Assembly: GCA_036566745.1 (NCBI GenBank)
Contig: DATCVR010000075.1
Location: 1-14,237, forward strand
Direction: 5' to 3'
DNA: 14,237 bases
DNA from: DATCVR01 sp036566745
Lineage (GTDB): Bacteria > Actinomycetota > Actinomycetes > Jiangellales > Jiangellaceae
Made by a program: the position numbers and the translations under genes. Of the stretch, positions 1 to 6,149 are shown one piece after another; position 1 is the stretch's first letter, and each line of letters opens with the position of its first letter. The notes beneath the pieces were generated by a model, which worked only from the letters and a program-made list of their open reading frames with translations, was not told where the DNA came from and made no database searches.

Positions 1-849
1 CCCGTCGGCGTAGCGCCGGCAGTTCCCGGTATCGGGCGACTCGGGGTCGCACACCGCGTCGACCGATCCCGGCTTGATCCGCCAGACCTGCGACGTCCCC
101 GGCGTGGCCGGGAAGCCGCGCAGCTCGCCGACGTACCAGTAGCCGTCGGAGCCGACCGTGACGGATGTGGCGACGGCCTCGGACGGGATCGGCGTGCCGG
201 CCGGAGGCAAGGGCTCGCCATCGAATTCGTCGGGAAGCTCCTCGGGAACCTCCACCACCCGCGGCAGGAGCCTGGCCACGGTCACGATCGTGCCGTTCGG
301 GTAGACCCGCAGCAGGTCGTTTCCGGCGGCGTCGGCCACCAGCACGCTGCCGTCGCCGAGCGCGGCCAGACCGAACGGGTTGCTGTCCTCGGGGAAGTCC
401 TCGAGGTCCGCCTCGTCGGGGTCGGTCACCTGATACGCGGCGATGTCGGCCACCGGCTTGACGCTCTTCCAGCCGGGTGCCCAGCGATAGAGCGTGGCGG
501 CGCCGCTGTCCGGCGCGCCTGCCGTCGTCAGGACGAAAGTCTGCCCCAAGCCGTTGAGATCGACTGCGGGCGCGATGAACCCGGCCGGAACCGAGCCCAT
601 CGGCGTGACGCCGCCGGCGTGCCGGCCCTTCGTGGCGACCGAACTGAACGAGCCGTCCGTTTCGGCGACGACGACCCGCCCACCCGGCCCGACCGCCACC
701 CCGCGTGGCCCGTCGAGTCCCTCGACGACCGGCGTCAGTCCGCCGGAGCCTGCCTGAGCCGACAGCGGGAGCGCGGCGACCAGCGCCACCGCACACGCCA
801 CAGCCGTGGCCGATACGGTCCTCTTCAGCATCGTTCGAGAAACAGCCAT
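1..849 (-). CDS. ScyD/ScyE-like secreted beta-propeller protein (partial, 3' end outside the window)
   Basis: The reading frame is open from the ATG at 849 to the left edge, giving 283 residues with no stop, so the C-terminus is missing. Residues 1-33 form a Sec-type signal peptide: basic start (VSRTMLKR), an Ala/Val/Leu core, and cleavage probably after LSAQA. The body has NHL/propeller-style phrases: GLDGPRGVAVGPGGRVVVAE, then FGLAALGDGSVLVADAAGNDLLRV cut into blades, and a later YWYVGELRGFPATPG followed by VWRI. These match, from memory, the ScyD/ScyE family, whose namesakes lie in cyanobacterial scytonemin clusters but whose members are mostly uncharacterised secreted proteins elsewhere. 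A G-rich ribosome-binding stretch precedes ATG 849. The internal ATG at 831 also gives a good signal peptide but has no binding site. It lies 148 bp behind the large adhesin gene on the same strand, so joint export or a shared surface role is possible but not shown. Family assignment is fairly secure; function is unknown. Confidence 0.8.
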   Translation of the reverse strand, partial: MAVSRTMLKRTVSATAVACAVALVAALPLSAQAGSGGLTPVVEGLDGPRGVAVGPGGRVVVAETDGSFSSVATKGRHAGGVTPMGSVPAGFIAPAVDLNGLGQTFVLTTAGAPDSGAATLYRWAPGWKSVKPVADIAAYQVTDPDEADLEDFPEDSNPFGLAALGDGSVLVADAAGNDLLRVYPNGTIVTVARLLPRVVEVPEELPDEFDGEPLPPAGTPIPSEAVATSVTVGSDGYWYVGELRGFPATPGTSQVWRIKPGSVDAVCDPESPDTGNCRRYADG

Positions 850-875
850 GATCGTGGCCCCCCACGTTCGATCCG

Positions 876-921
876 GGTAGGCCCCCTGTGAATCGCCCTC
901 CCGGTGACTCCCCGGCCTACC
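876..921. repeat. Inverted repeat GGTAGGCC-N30-GGCCTACC
   Basis: Perfect 8-bp arms lie at 876-883 and 914-921, in the leader of the ScyD/ScyE-like gene. One arm covers the candidate -10. It could be an operator, an RNA stem in the 5' leader, or a weak terminator behind the adhesin gene. There is no T-run, so the last option is least likely. Confidence 0.4.
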
Positions 922-943
922 ATCGCGCAAATGGGAGCGTCAA
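914..943 (-). promoter_or_regulatory. Candidate promoter for the ScyD/ScyE-like gene
   Basis: On the minus strand TTGACG (943-938) is followed after 18 bases by TAGGCC (919-914). The -35 is one base off consensus; the -10 is weak and keeps only the leading TA. It would give a leader of roughly 58 nt before ATG 849. The -10 overlaps the right arm of an inverted repeat (876-921). This is pattern matching only. Confidence 0.3.
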
Positions 944-997
944 CCGGATCTGGCGTTTCCGCACGTCATCACCGGTGTCGTCGGGAGGGCCCTCCAG

Positions 998-3900
998 TCA
1001 GCCGGTGCCGGCGCCGAGCCCCTTCCCTCGTCTGCGCACGACCGACAGCCCAGCGCCCAGGACGAGCAGTGCCATCCCGCTCATCGCCAGTAGGGCCGGC
1101 GCACCCACGCCGGTGTCCGGCAGCTCAGGCTCCTCGGGCGTGGGCGGCGTCGTCGGCGGGGTTGTCGGCGGCGGCGTCGGCGGCACGTCCTTCGGCGGAT
1201 CGACGAAGGTCACCGCCGCGATCGTCGAGCCTGCGTTCTCGGCGGAGATCGTGATGATGTCGCTGGTGGCGTCCTCCGGGATGACGTAGCCCTCCGGCGC
1301 CTGGGTCTCGAACCAGTAGTAGTCGCCGAAGCCGAGACCATCGATCGTGCAGGTCCCGTCCTCGCCCGTCGTGCACTCGCCGATCAGCACGTCGCCGTCG
1401 TCCGGCTCGTCGCCGACGCCGTCGCCGTCGTCGAGGTACAGCTCGAAGACACCGCCGATCAGCGGCTCCTCGGTGTCCTCGGCGAGCTTCAGGACGCTGA
1501 GCGAGCTCAGCACGCGGGGGTCCCGGAACGTGGTGACCTCGAAGTCGGTGCCCGCGGTCTCGGCGGTGATGGTGATCGGGTCGCTCACCGGGTTCTCGGG
1601 CAGCTCGTATCCGGGCGGCGCGGCCGTCTCCACCCAGAAGAACGTGGCGAAGTCCAGGCCGTCCACGGTGCACGTTCCGTCGTCGCCCGTGGTGCAGCTC
1701 CGGATGACGGCGTCCTCGTCGGGCTCGTAGACGCTGTCGCCGTCGTCGAGCACCAGGTCGAACTCGGCACCGGCCAGTGGCGTGTCGTCGACGTCGTCCA
1801 CCTTGAGCACGGACAGCTCGGAGAGGACCCGCGGGTCGAAGAACACGGTCACCGCGATGTCGCCGCCGGCGTTCGAGGCGTCGATGACGATCGGGTCGCT
1901 CACCGGATTCTCGGGCAGCTCGTACCCGGTCGGCGCGGCCGTCTCGACCCAGAAGTAGGTGCCGAAGTCGAGGCTGCCGATCGTGCAGGTACCGTCGTCG
2001 CCCGTGGTGCAGTTCCCCACGACAGTGTCCTCGTCGCCCTCGTAGGTGTCGTCGCCGTCGTCGAGCACCAGGTCGAACTCGGCACCGGCCAGCAGCACCT
2101 CGTCGCCCTGGTCCAGCTTCCGCACGCTCAGCTCGGAGAGCAGGCGCGGGTCGCGGAACTCGAACGGGGTGCGCTGGTCGTCGACGTTGGTGGCGTCGAT
2201 GACGATCGGGTCGCTCACCGGATTCTCGGGCAGCTCGTACCCGGTCGGCGCGTCTGTCTCGACCCAGAAGTAGGTGCCGAAGTCGAGGTCGCCGATCGTG
2301 CAGGTCCCCTCGTCGCCGGTCATGCAGGTGCCGGCGACGGTGTCCTGGTCGGCTTCGTACGTGCCGTCGCCGTCGTCGAGGACGAGGTCGAAGGTCGCGC
2401 CGGACAGGGGAGCGTCATCGGCGTCGTCGAGCTTCAGCACGCTCAGCGAGCCGGGTCGGCGCGGGTCGAAGAAGTCGACCGAGTGCGGCTCGCCCGCGTT
2501 GTCGGCGTCGATGAAGAAGATCTCGCTGTACGGGTCGGCCGGGAGGTCGTACCCGGGTGGCGCGACGGTCTCGAACCAGTAGTAGTCGCCGAAGAGGACG
2601 TCCTCGACCGTGCAGGTGCCGTCGTCGCCGGTGGTGCATTCGCCGATGAGGGTGTCGCCGTCGGGAGCGTCCTTCGTGCCGTCCTCGGGGAAGTCCCGGT
2701 ACAGCTGGAAGGTGGCCCCGGCCAGCGGCTCCTCACTGGTGGCGTCGAGTTTGCGCACCGTGAGATCGGTAGGCAGCTGCGGGTCGACGAACTCCACCTG
2801 GATCGTGGTGCCGGCGTTGTCGGGGCCGAACACGAACAGACCCTGGAAGGCGGGGTCGGGCAGTACGTACCCCGGAGGTGCGCCGGTCTCCTCCACCCAG
2901 TAGCTGCCGAACAGCAGGCCGTCGACGGTCACCGTGCCGGTGGCGTCGGTGGTCACCTCGCCGGGCGGGTCGACGACAGTGTCCTCGTCGGTCTCGAACA
3001 CGCCGTCGCCGTCGTCGAGACGGACCACGAACGTCGCGCCGGCCAGCCGGTCGCCCGTCTGGCGATCGAACTTGGCGATCTCGAGGCTGGACCGCTGCTG
3101 CGGGTCGGTGAACGTGACCGGCGTGAACTCGCCACCCGCGGTGGAGGCGTCGATGACGATCAGTTCGCTGTAGCGGTCGGCGGGCAGGTCGTATCCTGTC
3201 GGCGCCTGGACCTCGAACCAGTAGTACGTGCCGAATCCCAGGTCACCCATCTCGCACGTGCCGTCGGCCACGGTGAGGCACTCGCCGATCAGCGTGTCGT
3301 CGTCGGGAGCTTCGGTGACACCGTCGCCGTCGTCGAGGTAGAGGCCGAACGTGGCTCCGGCGAGTGGCGCTTGGGTGTCCGCGTCCAGCTTGAGCACGCC
3401 CAGTTCGGAGCGCGTCTGCGGGTCCTCGAACACGAACGGCTCGACGGGCTGACCCGCGCTGCCCGGGGTGAACGTCCACGAGTCGCTGGTGCGGTCGGCC
3501 GGGAGCTCGTAGCCGGGCGGCGCCGACACCTCGAACCAGTAGTACGTGCCGAACAGCAGGTCACCCACGCTGCAGGTGCCGTCGGTCTCGCTGGTCACGC
3601 ACGGATCGCCGATCGGGGTGTCGCTGTCCGGGGCCTCCCCGGCCTCGGTGTCCTGGTAGAGCTGGAACACCGCGCCGGCGAGCGGCTCGCCCGTCGTGGC
3701 GTCGAGCTTCAGGACGCTCAGGACGGAGCGTGTCTGCGGGTCGCTGAAGGTGAACGGAGCGAACTCGTCGCCGGCGTTCGACGCGTCGATGACGATCAGG
3801 TCGCTGTACCGGTCGGCCGGGAAGTCGTACCCGACGGGCGCGGAGACCTCGAACCAGTAGTACGTGCCGAAGCCGAGGCCGCCGATCTCGCACGTGCCGT

Positions 3901-5509
3901 CGGCCTCGGTGAGGCAGTCGCCGACCACCGTGTCGCCGTCGGGAGCCTCCTTGACGCCGTCGCCGTCGTCCAGGAAGAGCACGAACGAGGCTTCGGCCAG
4001 CGGTTGCCCGGTGTCGGCGTCGAGCTTGAGCACGCCGAGCTCGGACAGCAGCCGCGGGTCCTCGAACGGCGTCTCGACCGTGACGTCCGGCGTGTCGGCG
4101 TCGACGGTGATGCCGGTGCGGACCGGGTCGGCGGGCAGATCGTAGCCCTCGGGCGGGACGGTCTCGGTGATCGTGTAGGTGCCGGTCTTGACGTCCTCGA
4201 CGGTGATCACGCCGTCGGCCGGGTCGGTGTCGGGCGCCTCGTTGTCGACCACCGTCAGCGGCGGGTCGGCGGGTGCGCCGATCACCGGGTTGGGCGAGAT
4301 CGTGAACGTCGCGCAGCAGAGGGCGGACTGGTCCTCGGCGTCCAGCTTGGACCAGGTGATCGTGCCGAGCCGGTTGGTGAACACCACCGTGACCGAGCCG
4401 AACTCGGGCAGGGTGACCTCCTGTGGCTCGGTGGTCTGGATGTAGCCGGGCGGCGGGGAGGTCTCGGTGACGGTGTAGTCGCCGGGCTCGGCCGGGTCGA
4501 TGACGATCACGCCGTCGGCCGGATCGGTGTCGGGCGCGAGATTGTCCGTCACGACGAGCGACGGCGCGTCCGACCCGGGCGTCGGGTCGGGTGTGATCTC
4601 GAACGTCGCGCCGCCGAGCAGGGTGCCGTCGGGGTCACGCTTCTCGATGCGGATGTCACCGCAGCGTGACTCGATGTCGATCGGGCCGGTGGCGTAGTCC
4701 TTGAGCTGAGAATTGGCGCCGAGGCCGGACTGCGAACGAACGTTGAGCGTGCTGAACCCGACGAACGTGCAGTCGCCCTCGCCGAGGATCTCGGTCAGGT
4801 TGAACGCCAGCTCGACGAACAGCTGCTCCTCGACCGTCTCTCCGTCGATCGTGATCTCGGAGTCGTTGATGGCGACCGGGACGTCGACACCGGTGTCCTC
4901 CCAGCTGTCTCCGTCCCACGACTCGATCGCGATGACGGCGATGCCGCCACCGCCCTGGTTCTCCAGCGAGACGCGGAGGTCGCCGACGCTGCGGTCCGGG
5001 ATCGCCGTGCCGTTGCCGTTCGTGGTGTTGGGGAGTTGGTTGAGCTCGACGTACCACTGCACCGAGCCGGTATCCGTGGAGCGGATGAACGCCAGATAGG
5101 CGAACTGGTCGCCGCTGTCCGGATCGACTCGGTCGAACGCCCAGACGTTGCCGATGTCGCCGTTCTGAGGCGCGGCTGCGGAGCCGGAGTCCTCCCAGGT
5201 CTCGAGGTCGTCCTCCTTGGCGCCGCTGTCGAAGACCGACTCGTCGTCGCCCCCGATGACATCCGGGACGGAGTCGACCTCGGCGGCGATCTCGGCGCTG
5301 CCCCAGTCGATGGGGTCACCAGCGGGCCCGGTGGCCGTCGTGGTGTTGTCGAATCCCTCGTAGAAGTTGCCGTCGATCTCGAACCCGCCGACGAGTTCGT
5401 TGCCCGCGTCGTTGGACACGGCGGGCACCGCGACGGCAAGTGAGGTTCCGGCGGCCAACGTCAAGGCGAGAATGGAACGCGGCAGTCGAGAATGACGATT
5501 GAAACGCAT
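998..5509 (-). CDS. LPxTG-anchored surface protein with eleven SpaA/CnaB (prealbumin-like) isopeptide domains
   Basis: This 1503-residue acidic surface protein probably acts as an adhesin or pilin-like stalk. A Sec signal peptide covers residues 1-32 (MRFNRHSRLPR, hydrophobic core, AVPAVS). Residues 33-285 form an N-terminal domain (DWGSAEI, SGAKEDD, WAFDRVD and YLAFIR motifs) of a kind seen ahead of such repeats in actinomycetes. Eleven domains of about 105 residues start at residues 286, 384, 491, 597, 703, 809, 916, 1022, 1127, 1232 and 1337. Each has Lys in strand 1 (for example VLKLD), Glu in the WFETxAPPGY-type strand and Asn or Asp in the last strand (FTN in domain 1, FxDP in the rest), which is the isopeptide triad. 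A Pro/Thr spacer leads to LPDTG (1463-1467), a hydrophobic segment and RRRGK. No sortase is encoded here, so a sortase elsewhere must anchor it. ATG 5509 is chosen for its signal peptide and GGGGGAAG just upstream; the frame stays open to 5704, but that extension is not signal-like. Confidence 0.93.
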   Translation of the reverse strand: MRFNRHSRLPRSILALTLAAGTSLAVAVPAVSNDAGNELVGGFEIDGNFYEGFDNTTTATGPAGDPIDWGSAEIAAEVDSVPDVIGGDDESVFDSGAKEDDLETWEDSGSAAAPQNGDIGNVWAFDRVDPDSGDQFAYLAFIRSTDTGSVQWYVELNQLPNTTNGNGTAIPDRSVGDLRVSLENQGGGGIAVIAIESWDGDSWEDTGVDVPVAINDSEITIDGETVEEQLFVELAFNLTEILGEGDCTFVGFSTLNVRSQSGLGANSQLKDYATGPIDIESRCGDIRIEKRDPDGTLLGGATFEITPDPTPGSDAPSLVVTDNLAPDTDPADGVIVIDPAEPGDYTVTETSPPPGYIQTTEPQEVTLPEFGSVTVVFTNRLGTITWSKLDAEDQSALCCATFTISPNPVIGAPADPPLTVVDNEAPDTDPADGVITVEDVKTGTYTITETVPPEGYDLPADPVRTGITVDADTPDVTVETPFEDPRLLSELGVLKLDADTGQPLAEASFVLFLDDGDGVKEAPDGDTVVGDCLTEADGTCEIGGLGFGTYYWFEVSAPVGYDFPADRYSDLIVIDASNAGDEFAPFTFSDPQTRSVLSVLKLDATTGEPLAGAVFQLYQDTEAGEAPDSDTPIGDPCVTSETDGTCSVGDLLFGTYYWFEVSAPPGYELPADRTSDSWTFTPGSAGQPVEPFVFEDPQTRSELGVLKLDADTQAPLAGATFGLYLDDGDGVTEAPDDDTLIGECLTVADGTCEMGDLGFGTYYWFEVQAPTGYDLPADRYSELIVIDASTAGGEFTPVTFTDPQQRSSLEIAKFDRQTGDRLAGATFVVRLDDGDGVFETDEDTVVDPPGEVTTDATGTVTVDGLLFGSYWVEETGAPPGYVLPDPAFQGLFVFGPDNAGTTIQVEFVDPQLPTDLTVRKLDATSEEPLAGATFQLYRDFPEDGTKDAPDGDTLIGECTTGDDGTCTVEDVLFGDYYWFETVAPPGYDLPADPYSEIFFIDADNAGEPHSVDFFDPRRPGSLSVLKLDDADDAPLSGATFDLVLDDGDGTYEADQDTVAGTCMTGDEGTCTIGDLDFGTYFWVETDAPTGYELPENPVSDPIVIDATNVDDQRTPFEFRDPRLLSELSVRKLDQGDEVLLAGAEFDLVLDDGDDTYEGDEDTVVGNCTTGDDGTCTIGSLDFGTYFWVETAAPTGYELPENPVSDPIVIDASNAGGDIAVTVFFDPRVLSELSVLKVDDVDDTPLAGAEFDLVLDDGDSVYEPDEDAVIRSCTTGDDGTCTVDGLDFATFFWVETAAPPGYELPENPVSDPITITAETAGTDFEVTTFRDPRVLSSLSVLKLAEDTEEPLIGGVFELYLDDGDGVGDEPDDGDVLIGECTTGEDGTCTIDGLGFGDYYWFETQAPEGYVIPEDATSDIITISAENAGSTIAAVTFVDPPKDVPPTPPPTTPPTTPPTPEEPELPDTGVGAPALLAMSGMALLVLGAGLSVVRRRGKGLGAGTG
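1109..1123 (-). other. LPDTG sortase recognition motif codons
   Basis: These codons encode LPDTG at residues 1463-1467. They are preceded by a Pro/Thr-rich wall spacer and followed by about 21 hydrophobic residues and RRRGK, the standard order of a cell-wall sorting signal. Sortase is expected to cleave between Thr and Gly and join the protein to the wall or to a pilus. Confidence 0.93.
1196..4039 (-). repeat. Nine tandem protein-coding repeats of about 315-321 bp (SpaA/CnaB domains 3-11)
   Basis: Repeat starts on the minus strand are 4039, 3721, 3403, 3085, 2764, 2446, 2131, 1816 and 1501, so the spacing is 315-321 bp and always in whole codons. The last three intervals are exactly 315 bp. 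Repeats 8 and 9 are nearly identical over about 110 bases (1881-1990 against 2196-2305, four mismatches by eye), pointing to recent duplication or gene conversion. Domains 1 and 2 (4654 and 4360) are related but diverged. Copy number could vary between strains, and short-read assemblies could collapse it. Confidence 0.9.
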
Positions 5510-5510
5510 A

Positions 5511-5518
5511 CTTCCCCC
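5511..5518 (-). promoter_or_regulatory. Ribosome-binding site that fixes the adhesin start
   Basis: GGGGGAAG reads on the minus strand one base before ATG 5509. The G-run ends four bases from the start codon, a somewhat short spacing. It supports the signal-peptide Met as the true start over the longer upstream frame. Confidence 0.6.
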
Positions 5519-5569
5519 GTTGGCCCAGCCCGTCAGGGCATGAAATCGCGCCCACCGCGATGATGTGTG

Positions 5570-5596
5570 AAAAAAGCGCCAACCACATAGGGCGCT
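5570..5596 (-). terminator. Intrinsic terminator inside the adhesin leader
   Basis: On the minus strand AGCGCC (5596-5591), a 10-base loop and GGCGCT (5580-5575) form a perfect stem that runs into six T residues (5575-5570). A further A-T and G-T pair may lengthen it. It sits 61 bases before the adhesin start codon. It is therefore either an attenuator, the end of a small RNA started at about 5669, or a late terminator of the mca operon. Confidence 0.7.
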
Positions 5597-5607
5597 CTGA
5601 GCCGTCG

Positions 5608-5644
5608 GCACGGGAAAGCCGCTCATGTCGGCTTCTCCCGGTGC
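5608..5644 (-). other. Long RNA hairpin upstream of the leader terminator
   Basis: On the minus strand the 5' arm (5644-5629) and 3' arm (5621-5608) form 14 base pairs with two single-base bulges (C and G, both on the 5' arm) around a 7-base loop, ACATGAG. It ends 11 bases before the terminator stem. A fold this strong next to a terminator suggests a structured leader. I could not match it to a riboswitch class I know. Confidence 0.6.
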
Positions 5645-5675
5645 TGGCCTGCACAGACCGTCACATGCATGCCGC

Positions 5676-5704
5676 ACAATGCCGGACCTGTGAATAGCTG
5701 TCAA
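5676..5704 (-). promoter_or_regulatory. Candidate promoter for the leader RNA and adhesin
   Basis: A perfect -35 TTGACA (5704-5699) is followed after 17 bases by CATTGT (5681-5676), a weak -10 with three of six consensus bases. The predicted RNA starts near 5669. That gives a leader of about 160 nt to the adhesin ATG, or a terminated RNA of about 100 nt. Confidence 0.45.
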
Positions 5705-5760
5705 TCAACTTCTGTGTTCTGGTCAAGCGGCCACGAGGGCCGCCCTCCCACAATTCTTCA

Positions 5761-5797
5761 TGACGAATAGATTGACGAAACGTAGCGATCTTCGTCA
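5761..5797. promoter_or_regulatory. Cluster of three TGACGAA heptamers, candidate activator site
   Basis: TGACGAA occurs at 5761-5767 and 5773-5779 as direct repeats 12 bp apart, and inverted as TTCGTCA at 5791-5797. All three lie within 37 bp and end 57 bp upstream of the -35 candidate at 5704. This is a position and layout typical of an activator site. No regulator can be assigned from sequence alone. Confidence 0.4.
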
Positions 5798-5866
5798 GAT
5801 TTCTTGATCCACAGTCGCCGGGGGCCCTGAGGACGATCATGAATGCCAGCATCGGGCGTTGTTCGG

Positions 5867-6118
5867 TCAGAAATATTCGACCCATTCACGGGGCGTCGAA
5901 GGCCTCGCCATAGAGCGCTGATCGAAGGCCGCCCGTGGGTGGCGGCTGGGATAGCGCACGAGTGTCTCGCCGTACCCGATCCGGAACGCCCGCACGACGT
6001 GGTGCCGGGAGTAGCCGGCTGCCGCGGCGATGGCATCGAGGCCGAGCGGCTCGGCGTACGAACGATCGATCAGGACGTGGGCGCGCCGCAGCGCGACCAG
6101 GGTGTCGACCGGCGGCAT
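5867..6118 (-). pseudogene. Truncated AraC-family HTH regulator (probable remnant)
   Basis: The 83-residue product starts MPPVDTLVALRRAHVLIDR and continues SYAEPLGLDAIAAAAGYSRHHVVRAF, the first helix-turn-helix of an AraC/XylS DNA-binding domain. It then reads GYGETLVRY, where full domains go on with a linker helix and the second HTH. After RY the sequence (PSRHPRAAFDQRS to the stop) no longer resembles the family. No other minus-strand frame downstream restores the second HTH. AraC domains usually span about 100 residues, so half is missing, probably through deletion or replacement with the A/T-richer DNA that follows. ATG 6118 matches where short stand-alone AraC proteins begin; the frame extends further upstream but overlaps the membrane-protein gene. 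It trails the mca operon by 31 bp. It could instead be a functional single-HTH protein, which I think less likely. Confidence 0.6.
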
Positions 6119-6149
6119 GCCGGCGCGCCGGACCGACGGCGGGGGCTGG

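Larger units (their letters stand above)
5510..5866 (-). other. 357-bp intergenic leader region between the AraC-like remnant and the adhesin
   Basis: I see no convincing gene here; short open frames exist but resemble nothing. The stretch 5690-5880 is clearly richer in A/T than its surroundings. From upstream to downstream on the minus strand it holds a three-copy TGACGAA heptamer cluster (5797-5761), a promoter candidate (5704-5676), a long hairpin (5644-5608), an intrinsic terminator (5596-5570), and two small stems: ATCGCG/CGCGAT at 5545-5561 and GCCC/GGGC at 5528-5539. A G-rich ribosome-binding site lies before ATG 5509. The layout resembles a regulated leader RNA or a small RNA gene. 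Confidence 0.55.

Noticed and set aside
850..997. Terminator behind the adhesin at the palindromes GGAGGGCCCTCC (984-995) and CACCGGTG (970-977)
   Set aside because: Both are palindromes with no loop, lack a T-run, and make poor hairpins; not strong enough to call.
1196..4039. A CRISPR or satellite-type repeat array
   Set aside because: The units are about 315 bp, in frame, diverged like protein domains and free of spacers, so they are coding repeats.
2483..4669. A 728-codon open frame on the plus strand opposite the adhesin repeats
   Set aside because: It is the antisense of a tandem repeat in high-GC DNA, so absence of stops repeats with the repeat unit. Its product is a monotonous Val/Gly/Glu/Arg sequence with no domain, whereas the minus strand has a signal peptide, isopeptide domains and LPDTG.
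5510..5704. An N-terminal extension of the adhesin, for example from ATG 5626
   Set aside because: The frame is open, but the extra residues do not look like a signal peptide, they would pass through the leader hairpins, and Met at 5509 has a standard signal peptide and binding site.
850..5704. Shared leader words ATTCACAGG and CACCGGGAG upstream of both the ScyD-like gene and the adhesin
   Set aside because: The two 9-mers occur in opposite order and at different spacing, with no common fold, so chance is the simpler reading.
5661..5885. A 74-codon minus-strand open frame in the intergenic gap
   Set aside because: No similarity to any family I know, mixed composition, overlap with the promoter candidate and the AraC-like remnant, and no clear binding site.
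6110..6135. Palindrome CCGGCGCGCCGG just before the AraC-like start as a regulator site
   Set aside because: G/C-only palindromes are frequent in DNA of this composition, and it lies inside an operon rather than at a promoter.
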